Shown here one piece after another: positions 44,348 to 53,364 of a DNA stretch of 64,000 nucleotides. A model generated the notes under the pieces. It was given only the letters and a program-made list of their open reading frames with translations, did no database searches and had not been told where the DNA came from. The number at the start of each line of letters is the position of its first letter. The first letter of the stretch is position 1. Origin of the DNA: Aestuariibaculum marinum (GTDB taxonomy: Bacteria; Bacteroidota; Bacteroidia; Flavobacteriales; Flavobacteriaceae); contig NZ_JACVXD010000013.1 of assembly GCF_014596975.1 (NCBI RefSeq), positions 1 to 64,000 on the forward strand. Direction: 5' to 3'. The position numbers and the translations under genes were made by a program.

Positions 44348-45625
44348 TTAAATCAATTTAGATAAAGATTTGGTTAAAGCCTTCCGACTATACTTTTGCA
44401 GCCCAATGGCATACACTTGTAATTCGTTATTTTTAAAAGCCTGATAATGCTCTAAAATAACTGATTTTAATGAATTGTAATTGTTATAATAAAAGTAGTT
44501 GCCTGTATTGGTTTCTTTTATAATTTTCTCGACATCGGCATCTTTAGGCCCTAAAGCAATAATAGGGCGATTGGAAACCATATACTCGAAAAGCTTTCCG
44601 GGAATAATACACTTTGTCTCTTCTGAATCTATTTCAATTAATAGTAATAACTGTGATTGCTTCTGATATTTTACTGCCTTGCTGTGCGACACATAACCAA
44701 TATTTTTGATACAATTATCCAATCCGTATTTGTACATGCTTCGCAGCACATCTTCACTTACAGCTCCTATTAAATTCAGCTGAAAATCTCGAGCAAAGCT
44801 ATCACTCGTATTTCGTAAATCGCGTAACACTCGCCACAATACTTCCGGATTACGTTTCGATAATAGCGAACCTATATGCGCTAAAGAAAACTTAGAATCC
44901 ATGGTAAACTCTTGCTGCGCCTCGTAATCATAACCATTCGTGATCACATGAATAGGCTTACTTGTAATAGCTTCAAACTCTGTTTTCGTTGTAAAACTCG
45001 TTACAATAACGTCATCGGCAGAATTTAAAACTTCGCGCTCTAGATGTTTATGCTTCTTAGCTGAAGACGACATTAACTTTAGTTGTTTATGATACCCGAT
45101 TGTTGTCCATGGGTCTCTAAAATCAGCCAACCATTTTACACCCAACTTAGCTTTTAACTGCAAACCAATTAGGTGCATACTGTGAGGAGGACCTGTTGTT
45201 ATGATAGTCTTGATACCTTCTTTTGCAATATATTCCGAAAGAAACTTAACCGAAGGTTTTACCCAACCCGTTCTGGCATCAGGAATAAAAAAATTCCCGC
45301 GTACAAACAGCATCAGTTTTTCTACAAAACTTTGCTTTCTTTGTTCAGGAATAATGCCTTTACTAATGGCTTTCGAAGACTTTTTCGAAAACAATCCTGC
45401 TAACTTATAAGGTTCTTTAATTGGTTGTTTCAGGATGGTTACATTATTAGGAACTTCGTTTAATAAACTTTCATCAAGAAGTGGATAATTGGAATTTTCA
45501 GGAACATAAACTATAGGCTCAATATCAAACTCAGGTAAGTATTTCACAAACTTTAACCAACGTTGAACTCCTGGACCACCCGCCGGAGGCCAGTAATAGC
45601 TTATTATGAGTACTTTTTTAGGCAC
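44348..45625 (-). CDS. Family 4-type glycosyltransferase
   Basis: A glycosyltransferase of about 425 residues with a GT-B fold. It starts VPKKVLIISYYWPPAGGPGVQRWLKF, the usual N-terminus of this group, then TTGPPHSMHLIGLQLK, WLADFRDPWTT, ITNGYD and a C-terminal EYMVSNRPIIALG with GKLFE before it. A longer frame begins at 45667, inside the preceding gene. A GTG at 45625 overlaps the YfhO stop (GTGCCTAA) and starts the protein right before the conserved strand, so I chose it. It is cytoplasmic, adding a sugar to a lipid-linked glycan that the flippase then exports. Confidence 0.8.
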   Translation of the reverse strand: MPKKVLIISYYWPPAGGPGVQRWLKFVKYLPEFDIEPIVYVPENSNYPLLDESLLNEVPNNVTILKQPIKEPYKLAGLFSKKSSKAISKGIIPEQRKQSFVEKLMLFVRGNFFIPDARTGWVKPSVKFLSEYIAKEGIKTIITTGPPHSMHLIGLQLKAKLGVKWLADFRDPWTTIGYHKQLKLMSSSAKKHKHLEREVLNSADDVIVTSFTTKTEFEAITSKPIHVITNGYDYEAQQEFTMDSKFSLAHIGSLLSKRNPEVLWRVLRDLRNTSDSFARDFQLNLIGAVSEDVLRSMYKYGLDNCIKNIGYVSHSKAVKYQKQSQLLLLIEIDSEETKCIIPGKLFEYMVSNRPIIALGPKDADVEKIIKETNTGNYFYYNNYNSLKSVILEHYQAFKNNELQVYAIGLQKYSRKALTKSLSKLI

Positions 45626-48056
45626 TAATTTCCTGTTTCTTTTTAAACTCGTAAAACAATCCTCCAATCAATAGCAAGGCAAAAAGTAATGAACCTGCTA
45701 AAGTAATAGTACTTCCGGTTTTCACCACATCCGGGTCGAACTTAAACTCAATCGAGTGTTTTCCTTTAGGAATTTCCATACCACGTAACGTGTAATCTAC
45801 GCGAATATGAGACACCTCTTCCCCATCAATAAACGTTTTCCATCCGTTTCCATAATAGATCTCTGAAAACACTGCAAAACCATCGTGATTATTGTCTGAC
45901 TGATATTTTAAATAATTCGGTTGGTGTTGAACTAAAGTGATTGTTGCAGTAGAATCTACTGTGTAGCTTGGAATTTCAGATTTAAATGTATTTCCGAAAT
46001 CAACCGTATTTAAAACAGCTTGTTTTTTATTATCCAGTTTATCTAAAGCAAGAATTTCGTCATTAGGATTATCAACGGTTTTAAAGCTTTCTATAAACCA
46101 GGCATTACCGTTAGCTTCGTCGTTTACATACGGAAACATCTGCCCCTCTTTATCTTGAGCAATAATGTATTTTGTATTCAATAAGTTCAATACATTCATG
46201 TTGTTTTTCGCAACATAAAACTCAAACACATCATTATATCGGCGTAACTCGGCGGCATTATATCCGGTTAAGGAATTATGAAAATACGAGGGCTTCGATG
46301 GACCTGATACTAAATCGTAAACCCTGAAATGTCCTTCATTTTTTAAAATTTCCTTATCAATAGCATTAGCTGTAAACGGCTTATCAACTTCTCTCGCAGA
46401 TACGAAATCATCATTGTTTACATAACGTCTGTCTACGCCAACTAAATCAAATAAAATCAATGCCGAAAAAACAATGATTACAGATTGCTGCTTTATTTTT
46501 TCTTTTAAGAACATATATACGGCTCCAGCCGATAACAATACCAAAATTAAGGTTCTAATGGTGTCATTAGTAAACAAGGTTTTTCTATCAGCTTTTAAAG
46601 CATCAACAAAATCTTGTCCGTAATTCTGACGGTAAAAACCATCATTTACACCAACAAAATCGAATAATGTAGATTTGAATACCAAGAAAATTAAGGCTAA
46701 ACCAACAGTAATTCCTGCCGTATACATTAAAGCCTTTAGCTTTTCTTCTTTAGTATGTTCATCTTTAAATAACTTTACCAATCCAAAAACAGCCAAAACC
46801 GGAACACATAGTTCTAATATTACCTGGATAGAAGTAACCGCTCTAAACTTATTGTATAACGGTACATAATCGATAAAGAAATCCGTTAGAAACCCTAAAT
46901 TCTTTCCATAAGACAACAATAATGAGAATACCGTTCCACCAACAAGCCACCATTTTAAACGGCCTTTGACTAAAAACAAAGCCAAAATAAATAAAAACAA
47001 TACAACAGCACCAATATAAGCTGGCGCCTCAACAATAGGTTGCTCGCCCCAATACATCGGTGCACGTTTAGCTTCTTGTGCTGCCTGAGTTGTTGTTGCC
47101 CCAAGTTTTCTAAAAGCATCATAGGTTGCAGAATCTTTACCGACATCTTCCCCGTTACCTCCTCCCATAAACCTGGGAATATACAGATTGAAGGTTTCGG
47201 CAATACCATAGCTAAACTGCGTAATATATTCTTTGTCTAATCCGGTGGTTGCTACTTTAGGTGAACCATCAGGGTTTATGGTTAATTCACTTTTTCCGCG
47301 TTTACTTTCCTTTACATATTCCTGTGTTGCTAAAATATTTGTAGCGTTTAATGCTATTGATAACACAACTGCGCCAACTAGTACGGCAATGGCTTTAAAA
47401 AAGTCTGGTAAGGTTTTCTTTTTATAAGCATCAACCAAGTAAGCGATTCCTAAAATAATGACTAAAAACAGTAAGTAATACGTCATTTGAAAATGATTTG
47501 ACACTAACTCCAACCCCATAGCCACAGTGGTTAGTAAAAAACCTCCTATATATTTTCGCTGAAAGGTTAAAATAATACCACTTAACACCAACGGCATATA
47601 TGCAATAGCATGAGCCTTACTGTTATGTCCAACCCCAAGAATAATAATTAAATAGGTGGAAAAGCCAAACGCTAAAGCTCCCAAAGCGGCCAGTTTAAAA
47701 TCGACTTTAAGTACAAGAAGTAATATGTAAAATCCTAAAAAATATAGAAATAAATAATCGGCAGGGCGCGGAATAAAACGTAAAGCTAAATCTAATTGTT
47801 TAATATAATTATGAGGATATTTTGCCCCTAACTGATAGGTTGGCATCCCGGCAAAAGCACTGTCTGTCCAGTACGTTTCATTCCCCGTGGCCTCCCTAAA
47901 ATCATTTTGTTGCTTACTCATGCCTATATACTGCATGATATCGCTTTGAAAAATTTTCTTTCCTTTTAATACCGGGTTAAAATAGGCTAATGCTACAATA
48001 ACAAACCCTATAACAACTAATAAATGTGGAAGTACTTTTTTTAATGAAAATTGCAT
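45618..48056 (-). CDS. YfhO-family membrane protein
   Basis: An 812-residue integral membrane protein with about 12-13 helices and a large extracytoplasmic C-terminal part. Typical YfhO marks are LKGKKIFQSDIMQYIGMSKQ near the N-terminus, AFGFSTYLIIILGVGHNSKAHAI, and near the end the ILVDGEEV-like segment GNGWKTFIDGEEVSHIRVDY with LRGMEIPKGKHSIEFKF. The N-terminal half looks like the GT-C glycosyltransferase fold, and YfhO proteins are implicated in decorating cell-wall polymers such as lipoteichoic acid in Bacillus. Here it may modify a surface glycan. It overlaps the glycosyltransferase gene by 8 bp. Confidence 0.85.
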   Translation of the reverse strand: MQFSLKKVLPHLLVVIGFVIVALAYFNPVLKGKKIFQSDIMQYIGMSKQQNDFREATGNETYWTDSAFAGMPTYQLGAKYPHNYIKQLDLALRFIPRPADYLFLYFLGFYILLLVLKVDFKLAALGALAFGFSTYLIIILGVGHNSKAHAIAYMPLVLSGIILTFQRKYIGGFLLTTVAMGLELVSNHFQMTYYLLFLVIILGIAYLVDAYKKKTLPDFFKAIAVLVGAVVLSIALNATNILATQEYVKESKRGKSELTINPDGSPKVATTGLDKEYITQFSYGIAETFNLYIPRFMGGGNGEDVGKDSATYDAFRKLGATTTQAAQEAKRAPMYWGEQPIVEAPAYIGAVVLFLFILALFLVKGRLKWWLVGGTVFSLLLSYGKNLGFLTDFFIDYVPLYNKFRAVTSIQVILELCVPVLAVFGLVKLFKDEHTKEEKLKALMYTAGITVGLALIFLVFKSTLFDFVGVNDGFYRQNYGQDFVDALKADRKTLFTNDTIRTLILVLLSAGAVYMFLKEKIKQQSVIIVFSALILFDLVGVDRRYVNNDDFVSAREVDKPFTANAIDKEILKNEGHFRVYDLVSGPSKPSYFHNSLTGYNAAELRRYNDVFEFYVAKNNMNVLNLLNTKYIIAQDKEGQMFPYVNDEANGNAWFIESFKTVDNPNDEILALDKLDNKKQAVLNTVDFGNTFKSEIPSYTVDSTATITLVQHQPNYLKYQSDNNHDGFAVFSEIYYGNGWKTFIDGEEVSHIRVDYTLRGMEIPKGKHSIEFKFDPDVVKTGSTITLAGSLLFALLLIGGLFYEFKKKQEISA

Positions 48057-48086
48057 GAAAATGGTTTAAATCAATGAGTGCGAAAA

Positions 48087-48371
48087 TTAGTCAATTTCTT
48101 CGTAATCCACATATTCACCAACCTCTTTATTTGAAGATTTTCTATTAGGCATTTTATCTATGGTAACTTCACCTTCCTTTTTAGATGGTTCTTTACGGCT
48201 TTGTTGTTGAAAATTACCAAATTGCCCTCCAAATCGTTCTTCAGCTTTTTTCGAAACGTATTTTAAAAGAAACGGTGTTAATAGCCTGGAAATAATTTTT
48301 ATCCCGTAATACACAAGGATAATTATCAAAATCATTCGTATCAATCCGTTCACCGATGCTTGCTGTATCAT
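48087..48371 (-). CDS. Small membrane protein (DUF4834-like)
   Basis: A 94-residue protein with one hydrophobic helix (about residues 10-28, IRMILIIILVYYGIKIISRLL), a middle part LLKYVSKKAEERFGGQFGNFQQ, and a charged C-terminus containing GEVTIDKMPNRKSSNKEVGEYVDYEEID. The end KxxGEYVDYEEID is typical of a Bacteroidota-specific small protein family (DUF4834). It is likely an inner-membrane protein of unknown role. It lies 30 bp upstream of the YfhO gene on the same strand and is the first gene of that operon. Confidence 0.75.
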   Translation of the reverse strand: MIQQASVNGLIRMILIIILVYYGIKIISRLLTPFLLKYVSKKAEERFGGQFGNFQQQSRKEPSKKEGEVTIDKMPNRKSSNKEVGEYVDYEEID

Positions 48372-48385
48372 AAAATTATTTTTAA

Positions 48386-48393
48386 CAAAAATA
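48386..48393 (-). promoter_or_regulatory. Putative -7 element of the DUF4834-YfhO operon
   Basis: The minus strand reads TATTTTTG, matching TAnnTTTG, 15-22 bp before the start codon of the 94-residue protein. A TTG on the minus strand lies at 48421-48419, with a longer gap than usual. Confidence 0.35.
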
Positions 48394-48526
48394 CAATTCT
48401 ATATGCTTAAAAAACGTTCAAAAATGATAAAAAATCTATAAAATCTCTATATTTGGAATGCCTAAAGCGGTATGAATACAGCATTCGTTTTATCCTTTTG
48501 ATACTGCGAAAATTAAACACTTTATT

Positions 48527-49528
48527 ATGAAGCTAATCAAATCTACTCTGTTTATTTTACTTAGTTTAATCGCCGCCAAAGGCTTTGCTCAATACACCGA
48601 TGTTATAAATTCTAACCGACCAGGAGCCTCCAGAAGTGCCTTTTCTGTTGGAACAAATGTGGTGCAATTTGAAGCTGGACCTTATTTCATAAACGAAAAA
48701 AGAACACCGGCACCTAGTTACGAAGTTGAAGGTTTTGGTGTTGATTTTGCAGCACGATACGGTTTGTTATGGGAACAACTAGAGTTAAATCTGGAAGGCA
48801 CCTTTCAAAGTGACACCAAAACATATACGTCGACAATAGATTCTGAAGACAAGCGCGCCAACTTTAAATACTTAACCGTTGGTGCCAAATATTTGGTTTA
48901 CGATCCATATAAAAATGCAGACGACAAACCCAATTTATACAGTTGGAAAGCTAACCATGGCTTTAAATGGAGTTCTCTTATTCCTGCGGTTTCGGTCTAT
49001 GCAGGCGTTAATTATGACACCGACAAGAACCCGTATACCGATGTAGGTATCGAAGGCTTCAGTCCTAAAGTCATGATAGCAACACAAAATAATTTCGCCG
49101 GAGGTTTTGTATTTATCATGAACTTTATTAAAGACCGCATTGGAACCGACCAGTCCGACTTTCAATATATTTTAACCTTAACCCATTCCTTTAGTCCAAA
49201 ATGGGTTATTTTTGCAGAGACGCAAGGCATAAAAAGTGATTTCTATGCCGATAACCTATTTAGATTTGGTGGTGCTTACTTATTGAGTGAAAACTTTCAG
49301 TTGGATACCGCCGTAACGCTAAATACAAAAGATACACCGTCTGTTTTTGGGGTTAATTTTGGCATGTCGTACCGTTTAGATTTTCATCAAGATCCTTATA
49401 AGGATATCGATAATGGTACATCAGCCGAAGATGAGGGCAAACGCAGATCTCGAAGAAACAAGAACAAGAAGGGTGATGCCGACTTGATTAAAACAAAACA
49501 AAAACGCGAAACCGTAGACTTTAATTAA
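48527..49528 (+). CDS. Outer-membrane transporter-like protein (MetA-pathway type)
   Basis: A 333-residue protein with a signal peptide (1-21, ending KGFAQ). It begins NSNRPGASRSAFSVGTNVVQFEAG, typical of the outer-membrane group known as putative MetA-pathway-of-phenol-degradation proteins in Bacteroidota, followed by barrel strands up to VNFGMSYRLDF. The C-terminal 40 residues are charged and disordered (DEGKRRSRRNKNKKGDADLI), perhaps facing the periplasm. The substrate is unknown. It lies 22 bp before the GNAT gene and is probably co-transcribed with it. Confidence 0.75.
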   Translation: MKLIKSTLFILLSLIAAKGFAQYTDVINSNRPGASRSAFSVGTNVVQFEAGPYFINEKRTPAPSYEVEGFGVDFAARYGLLWEQLELNLEGTFQSDTKTYTSTIDSEDKRANFKYLTVGAKYLVYDPYKNADDKPNLYSWKANHGFKWSSLIPAVSVYAGVNYDTDKNPYTDVGIEGFSPKVMIATQNNFAGGFVFIMNFIKDRIGTDQSDFQYILTLTHSFSPKWVIFAETQGIKSDFYADNLFRFGGAYLLSENFQLDTAVTLNTKDTPSVFGVNFGMSYRLDFHQDPYKDIDNGTSAEDEGKRRSRRNKNKKGDADLIKTKQKRETVDFN

Positions 49529-49550
49529 CACTTCGGTTTTAAACCACTTT

Positions 49551-50669
49551 ATGATTACACTAAAAGAAGTTAAAACTAAAAAAGATTTAAAAAACTTTGT
49601 AACGTTTCCTTTCAAACTATACAAAGATTCCAAATACTGGGTACCTCCTATTATAACTGAAGAAATGAAGACTTTCGATGTTAACGAAAACCCAGTTTTT
49701 CATGATGCCGAAGCTACCCTTTTTCTGGCTTACAAAAACAATGAAGCTGTTGGTCGTGTAGCCGCTATGATAAACTGGCTAGAAGTTAACGGACAAAACA
49801 TAAAAAAAATGCGCTTTGGCTGGTTTGATTTTATTGACGATTTGGAGGTCTCTAAAACCCTATTAGAAAAAGTAGAGGAAATTGGTCGCAAACACAATTT
49901 AGACTACACCGAGGGCCCTGTTGGATTTTCAAATTTAGATAAAGTTGGGGTGATGTACGACGGGTTTGAAACCAGAGCGACTATGGTAACCTGGTATAAC
50001 CACTCATACTACATTAAACATTATGAAGCTTTAGGTTATAATATTGAAAAATCGTATTCCGAAAGTAGTTTTTCATTTAGTAATGTTGACCCTAAGGTAT
50101 TTGTAAAACTTAACGACATTGTAACGAGGCGTTACCAGTTAAAAGCTTTGAACTTCACAAAAACATCTGAAGTTATGCCTTATGTAGATCGCATGTTTGA
50201 TTTATTTAATGACACTTATGCTAAACTATCGTCGTTTGTTGCGGTTACCGATATTCAAAAAGAATATTTCAAAAAGAAATTTATCGGATTTGTTAATCCT
50301 GAATACATCAAATTTATAGTAGACAAAGATGATAATTTAGTTGCGTTTGCAGTTGTTCTTCCTTCATTTGCAGAGGCTTTACAAAAAGCTAAAGGAAAAT
50401 TATTCCCGTTTGGGTTCGCTCATATTTTACGAGCCAAAAAGAATAGTAAAAGTGCTATTTTCTATTTGATTGGTGTTCACCCAGAGTATCAGAACAAAGG
50501 CGTTCATGCCTTAATTTTTAATGAATTCTACGATACATTTAAAGAAAAAGGCGTTGAAACCTGCGTGAGAACACCAGAGTTAGACGATAACATAGCTATA
50601 AAACAAATATGGAAGCATTTCGATGCTACGGTTTATGCTAAGCGACGAACCTACAGAAAAAATTTATAA
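49551..50669 (+). CDS. GNAT-family N-acetyltransferase
   Basis: A 372-residue cytoplasmic protein. The N-terminus FVTFPFKLYKDSKYWVPPI is characteristic of a Bacteroidota GNAT-like group. The first part (to about 130) has an acetyltransferase-like strand region (LFLAYKNNEAVGRVAAMINW), and the second half contains the acetyl-CoA site FYLIGVHPEYQNKGVHALIF (Q/RxxGxx pattern) followed by a helix and ETCVRTPELDDN. The substrate is unknown. It follows the outer-membrane protein gene by 22 bp and ends at a strong terminator shared with the convergent acyltransferase gene. Confidence 0.8.
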   Translation: MITLKEVKTKKDLKNFVTFPFKLYKDSKYWVPPIITEEMKTFDVNENPVFHDAEATLFLAYKNNEAVGRVAAMINWLEVNGQNIKKMRFGWFDFIDDLEVSKTLLEKVEEIGRKHNLDYTEGPVGFSNLDKVGVMYDGFETRATMVTWYNHSYYIKHYEALGYNIEKSYSESSFSFSNVDPKVFVKLNDIVTRRYQLKALNFTKTSEVMPYVDRMFDLFNDTYAKLSSFVAVTDIQKEYFKKKFIGFVNPEYIKFIVDKDDNLVAFAVVLPSFAEALQKAKGKLFPFGFAHILRAKKNSKSAIFYLIGVHPEYQNKGVHALIFNEFYDTFKEKGVETCVRTPELDDNIAIKQIWKHFDATVYAKRRTYRKNL

Positions 50670-50673
50670 GCAT

Positions 50674-50710
50674 AAAAAAAGCGCCGTTAAAAATAACGGC
50701 GCTTTTTTTT
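50674..50710. terminator. Bidirectional terminator between GNAT and capB-like genes
   Basis: GCGCCGTTA (50681-50689) pairs with TAACGGCGC (50694-50702), flanked by seven A and eight T. It lies between two convergent genes. Confidence 0.9.
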
Positions 50711-50727
50711 ATTATTTAATAACCGGA

Positions 50728-51987
50728 CTACTCACCCATAGCTGCAACTACCCCTGCAGATAAACGCTTATATGTTCCGTTTTCTAATCTCTCTCTAATA
50801 CCATCAAAAGCATCTAAAGTAACTCTAACATCTTCTAATGTATGTGTCGCTGTAGGTATTAATCGTAATAAAATTAATCCTTTAGGAATTACAGGATACA
50901 CTACTATAGAACAGAAAATACCATAGTTCTCACGTAAATCCTTAACTAAAGCCATCGCTTCAGGAATACTTCCTTTTAAGTACACTGGTGTTACGCAACT
51001 TTGTGTTGTTCCGATATCGAAACCTCTTTCTTTTAAACCAGATTGTAATGCATTTACATTTTCCCAAAGTTTGTCTTTTAACTCTGGCATAGTTTTAAGC
51101 ATTTCTAAACGCTTTCTTGCCCCTACAACTAATTGCATTTGTAATGACTTAGCAAACATTTGAGAACGTAAGTTGTACTTTAAATAATCAATGATTTCCT
51201 GATCTGCTGCAATAAACGCACCAGTACCAGCCATAGACTTAGCAAACGTTGCAAAGTACACGTCAATATCATCTTGAACTCCTTGCTCTTCACCTGCTCC
51301 AGCGCCGGTTTTACCTAAAGTACCGAAACCGTGCGCATCATCAACTAAGAATCTGAAGTTATATTTCTTTTTAAGAGCGGCAATTTCCTTTAACTTACCT
51401 TGCTCACCACGCATACCAAATACTCCTTCTGAAATCACTAAAATTCCACCTCCGGTTTGTTCTGCCATTTTAGTAGCACGCTCTAAGTTTTTCTCTAAAC
51501 TTTCAACATCATTGTGCTTGTAAGTAAAACGTTTCCCCATGTGTAAACGAACACCATCAATAATGCATGCATGCGCATCTACATCGTAAACAATGATATC
51601 ATCTTTAGAAACCAATGCATCGATAGTCGATACCATCCCTTGGTAACCAAAGTTTAATAAATATGCTGCTTCTTTATTTACAAATTCTGCTAACTCTTTT
51701 TGAAGTAACTCATGAAGGTCTGTATGACCAGACATCATTCTTGCCCCCATTGGATATGCCGACCCATATTCTACACCAGCTTCTCCATCTACTTTACGAA
51801 TTTCAGGGTGATTAGCTAAACCTAAGTAATCGTTTATACTCCAGGTAATCACTTCTTTTCCTTGAAACTTCATTCGGTTAGAAATCTGACCTTCTAATTT
51901 CGGGAATACAAAATAGCCTTCAGCTTGAGATGCCCATTTTCCTAACGGACCTTTGTCTTTATAAATTTTTTCAAATAAATCCTTCAT
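50728..51987 (-). CDS. capB: Alpha-oxoamine synthase, probable cysteate acyltransferase (CapB)
   Basis: A 419-residue PLP enzyme of the alpha-oxoamine synthase family (with serine palmitoyltransferase, KBL and BioF). It shows SINDYLGLANHPE, GSAYPMGARMMSGHTDLHEL, a PLP pocket DVDAHACIIDG, VDDAHGFGTLG and Lys250 in TFAKSMAGTG as Schiff-base lysine. The usual histidine before the PLP Lys is replaced in that segment by a Phe/Ala context (FATFAKS). In flavobacteria the closest known role is joining cysteate to an acyl-CoA for capnine (sulfonolipid) synthesis; serine palmitoyltransferase is the alternative. The next gene, 258 bp upstream on the same strand, encodes a cysteine-synthase-like enzyme that could make cysteate, which supports CapB. 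The product is cytoplasmic or membrane-associated. Confidence 0.75.
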   Translation of the reverse strand: MKDLFEKIYKDKGPLGKWASQAEGYFVFPKLEGQISNRMKFQGKEVITWSINDYLGLANHPEIRKVDGEAGVEYGSAYPMGARMMSGHTDLHELLQKELAEFVNKEAAYLLNFGYQGMVSTIDALVSKDDIIVYDVDAHACIIDGVRLHMGKRFTYKHNDVESLEKNLERATKMAEQTGGGILVISEGVFGMRGEQGKLKEIAALKKKYNFRFLVDDAHGFGTLGKTGAGAGEEQGVQDDIDVYFATFAKSMAGTGAFIAADQEIIDYLKYNLRSQMFAKSLQMQLVVGARKRLEMLKTMPELKDKLWENVNALQSGLKERGFDIGTTQSCVTPVYLKGSIPEAMALVKDLRENYGIFCSIVVYPVIPKGLILLRLIPTATHTLEDVRVTLDAFDGIRERLENGTYKRLSAGVVAAMGE

Positions 51988-52121
51988 TTATTATAAATCT
52001 TATTGCTATTAAATTTAAGCTTTAACTATTAACTTGAAGTGGCTTTTATTTAGGAAACACGGGACTTTTCCCTTGTTTTAGCCTGTTAAAAGAAAGCTTT
52101 ATAGTTCTTAGTTAGCTGCTG

Positions 52122-52129
52122 CAAAATTA
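52122..52129 (-). promoter_or_regulatory. Putative -7 element of the capB-like gene
   Basis: The minus strand reads TAATTTTG, matching TAnnTTTG, about 135 bp before the capB-like start. It lies after the capA terminator, so the gene may have its own promoter. Confidence 0.35.
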
Positions 52130-52184
52130 AATATTTAAATTCTTTGTACATAATTTTTAGGGTTCAATTATTTACAAAAAAAAT

Positions 52185-52226
52185 AAAGAGATGATTTCTT
52201 GTTTTTGAAACAATTATCATCTCTTT
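52185..52226 (-). terminator. Terminator of the capA-like gene
   Basis: AAAGAGATGAT (52185-52195) pairs with ATCATCTCTTT (52216-52226) around a 20-nt loop, with T residues following on the minus strand. It separates the capA-like from the capB-like gene. Confidence 0.65.
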
Positions 52227-52245
52227 ATATATATTGTTTTTGCAC

Positions 52246-53286
52246 TTATTTTACGTACTGAATATTTTCTGCAGCAACCTCATTTTGAGCATCAAAAAAA
52301 CCTTGATCCTGCATCCATTTGTCACTGTATACTTTACTCATATATCGCGATCCATGATCTGGAAATATAACAACTACCTGATCTCCTTCTTTAAACTCTC
52401 CTCTTTCGTCTAGTTGCTTTATGGCTTGCATAGCCGCTCCTGAAGTATATCCAGAAAATAAACCTTCGGTTCTTGCTAATTCTCTCGCGGTATGAGCACT
52501 TTCCTCGTCGGTTACTTTTACAAAATCATCGATAATATCGAAATCTGTAGCACCAGGAATTAAATTTTTACCTAAACCTTCTATACGGTACGGATAAATT
52601 TCATTTTTATCAAACTCTCTAGTTTCGTGGTATTTTTTAATTACAGACCCAAAAGCATCAACACCAATTATCTTAACGTTTGGATTTTGCTCTTTCAAGT
52701 ATCTTGCCGTCCCTGAAATTGTTCCTCCGGTACCACTACAAGCTACTAAATGCGTGATTTTACCTTCGGTTTGATTCCAGATTTCTGGACCTGTTGAATC
52801 GTAATGCGCATCAATATTTAATTCATTAAAATACTGATTGATGTAAATCGATCCAGGAGTCTCCTCATGAATACGCTTTGCAACTTCGTAGTAAGATCTG
52901 GGATCATCTGCAGGAACGTGAGCCGGGCAAACAAATACTTTTGCTCCCATGGTTTTTAACATGTCTATTTTATCTGGTGAAGATTTAGAACTTACTGCTA
53001 AAATACACTCATACCCTTTAATGATACTTACCATGGCTATACTGAAACCAGTATTTCCTGATGTTGTTTCAATAATGGTATCGCCTGGTTTTAAAATACC
53101 TTTCTTTTCTGCTTGCTCGATAATGTAAAGTGCTGTTCTGTCTTTAGAAGAATGCCCAGGGTTAAAAGACTCTACTTTTGCGTAGAAGTTGCCTTTAAAA
53201 TTTGAGACCATTCTATTAAGCTTGATTAGCGGGGTGTTCCCCACTAAATCTAATACATTGTCGAAAACCTGTTTTTTGTTTTTCAT
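52246..53286 (-). CDS. capA: Cysteine-synthase-fold PLP enzyme, probable cysteate synthase (CapA)
   Basis: A 346-residue PLP fold-type II enzyme. Marks are [12 protein letters not shown] at the start, [11 protein letters not shown] with PLP-binding Lys48, [13 protein letters not shown] (substrate loop) and [15 protein letters not shown] (phosphate loop of PLP). Typical O-acetylserine sulfhydrylases have SVKDR instead of SSKDR. The C-terminal extension ([15 protein letters not shown]) is found in cystathionine-beta-synthase-like members. Given its neighbour, an enzyme making cysteate from phosphoserine and sulfite is likely; ordinary cysteine or cystathionine synthesis is the alternative. It is cytoplasmic and has its own promoter and terminator. 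Confidence 0.7.
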   Translation of the reverse strand: MKNKKQVFDNVLDLVGNTPLIKLNRMVSNFKGNFYAKVESFNPGHSSKDRTALYIIEQAEKKGILKPGDTIIETTSGNTGFSIAMVSIIKGYECILAVSSKSSPDKIDMLKTMGAKVFVCPAHVPADDPRSYYEVAKRIHEETPGSIYINQYFNELNIDAHYDSTGPEIWNQTEGKITHLVACSGTGGTISGTARYLKEQNPNVKIIGVDAFGSVIKKYHETREFDKNEIYPYRIEGLGKNLIPGATDFDIIDDFVKVTDEESAHTARELARTEGLFSGYTSGAAMQAIKQLDERGEFKEGDQVVVIFPDHGSRYMSKVYSDKWMQDQGFFDAQNEVAAENIQYVK

Positions 53287-53344
53287 AAATGCTTTTTATA
53301 AGCTACGGTAATATTACTGAAAATATTTGCAACCTAAAACCTGA

Positions 53345-53352
53345 CAAAAATA
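53345..53352 (-). promoter_or_regulatory. Putative -7 element of the capA-like gene
   Basis: The minus strand reads TATTTTTG, matching TAnnTTTG, about 59 bp before the capA-like start codon, next to a 12-T run. Confidence 0.35.
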
Positions 53353-53364
53353 AGTTTTTTTTTT

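Noticed and set aside
50728..51987. 2-amino-3-ketobutyrate CoA ligase (kbl) or 8-amino-7-oxononanoate synthase (bioF)
   Set aside because: Both belong to the same family and cannot be fully excluded, but there is no threonine dehydrogenase or biotin gene nearby, while a cysteate-synthase-like gene is adjacent. The capB call was therefore preferred, with reduced confidence.
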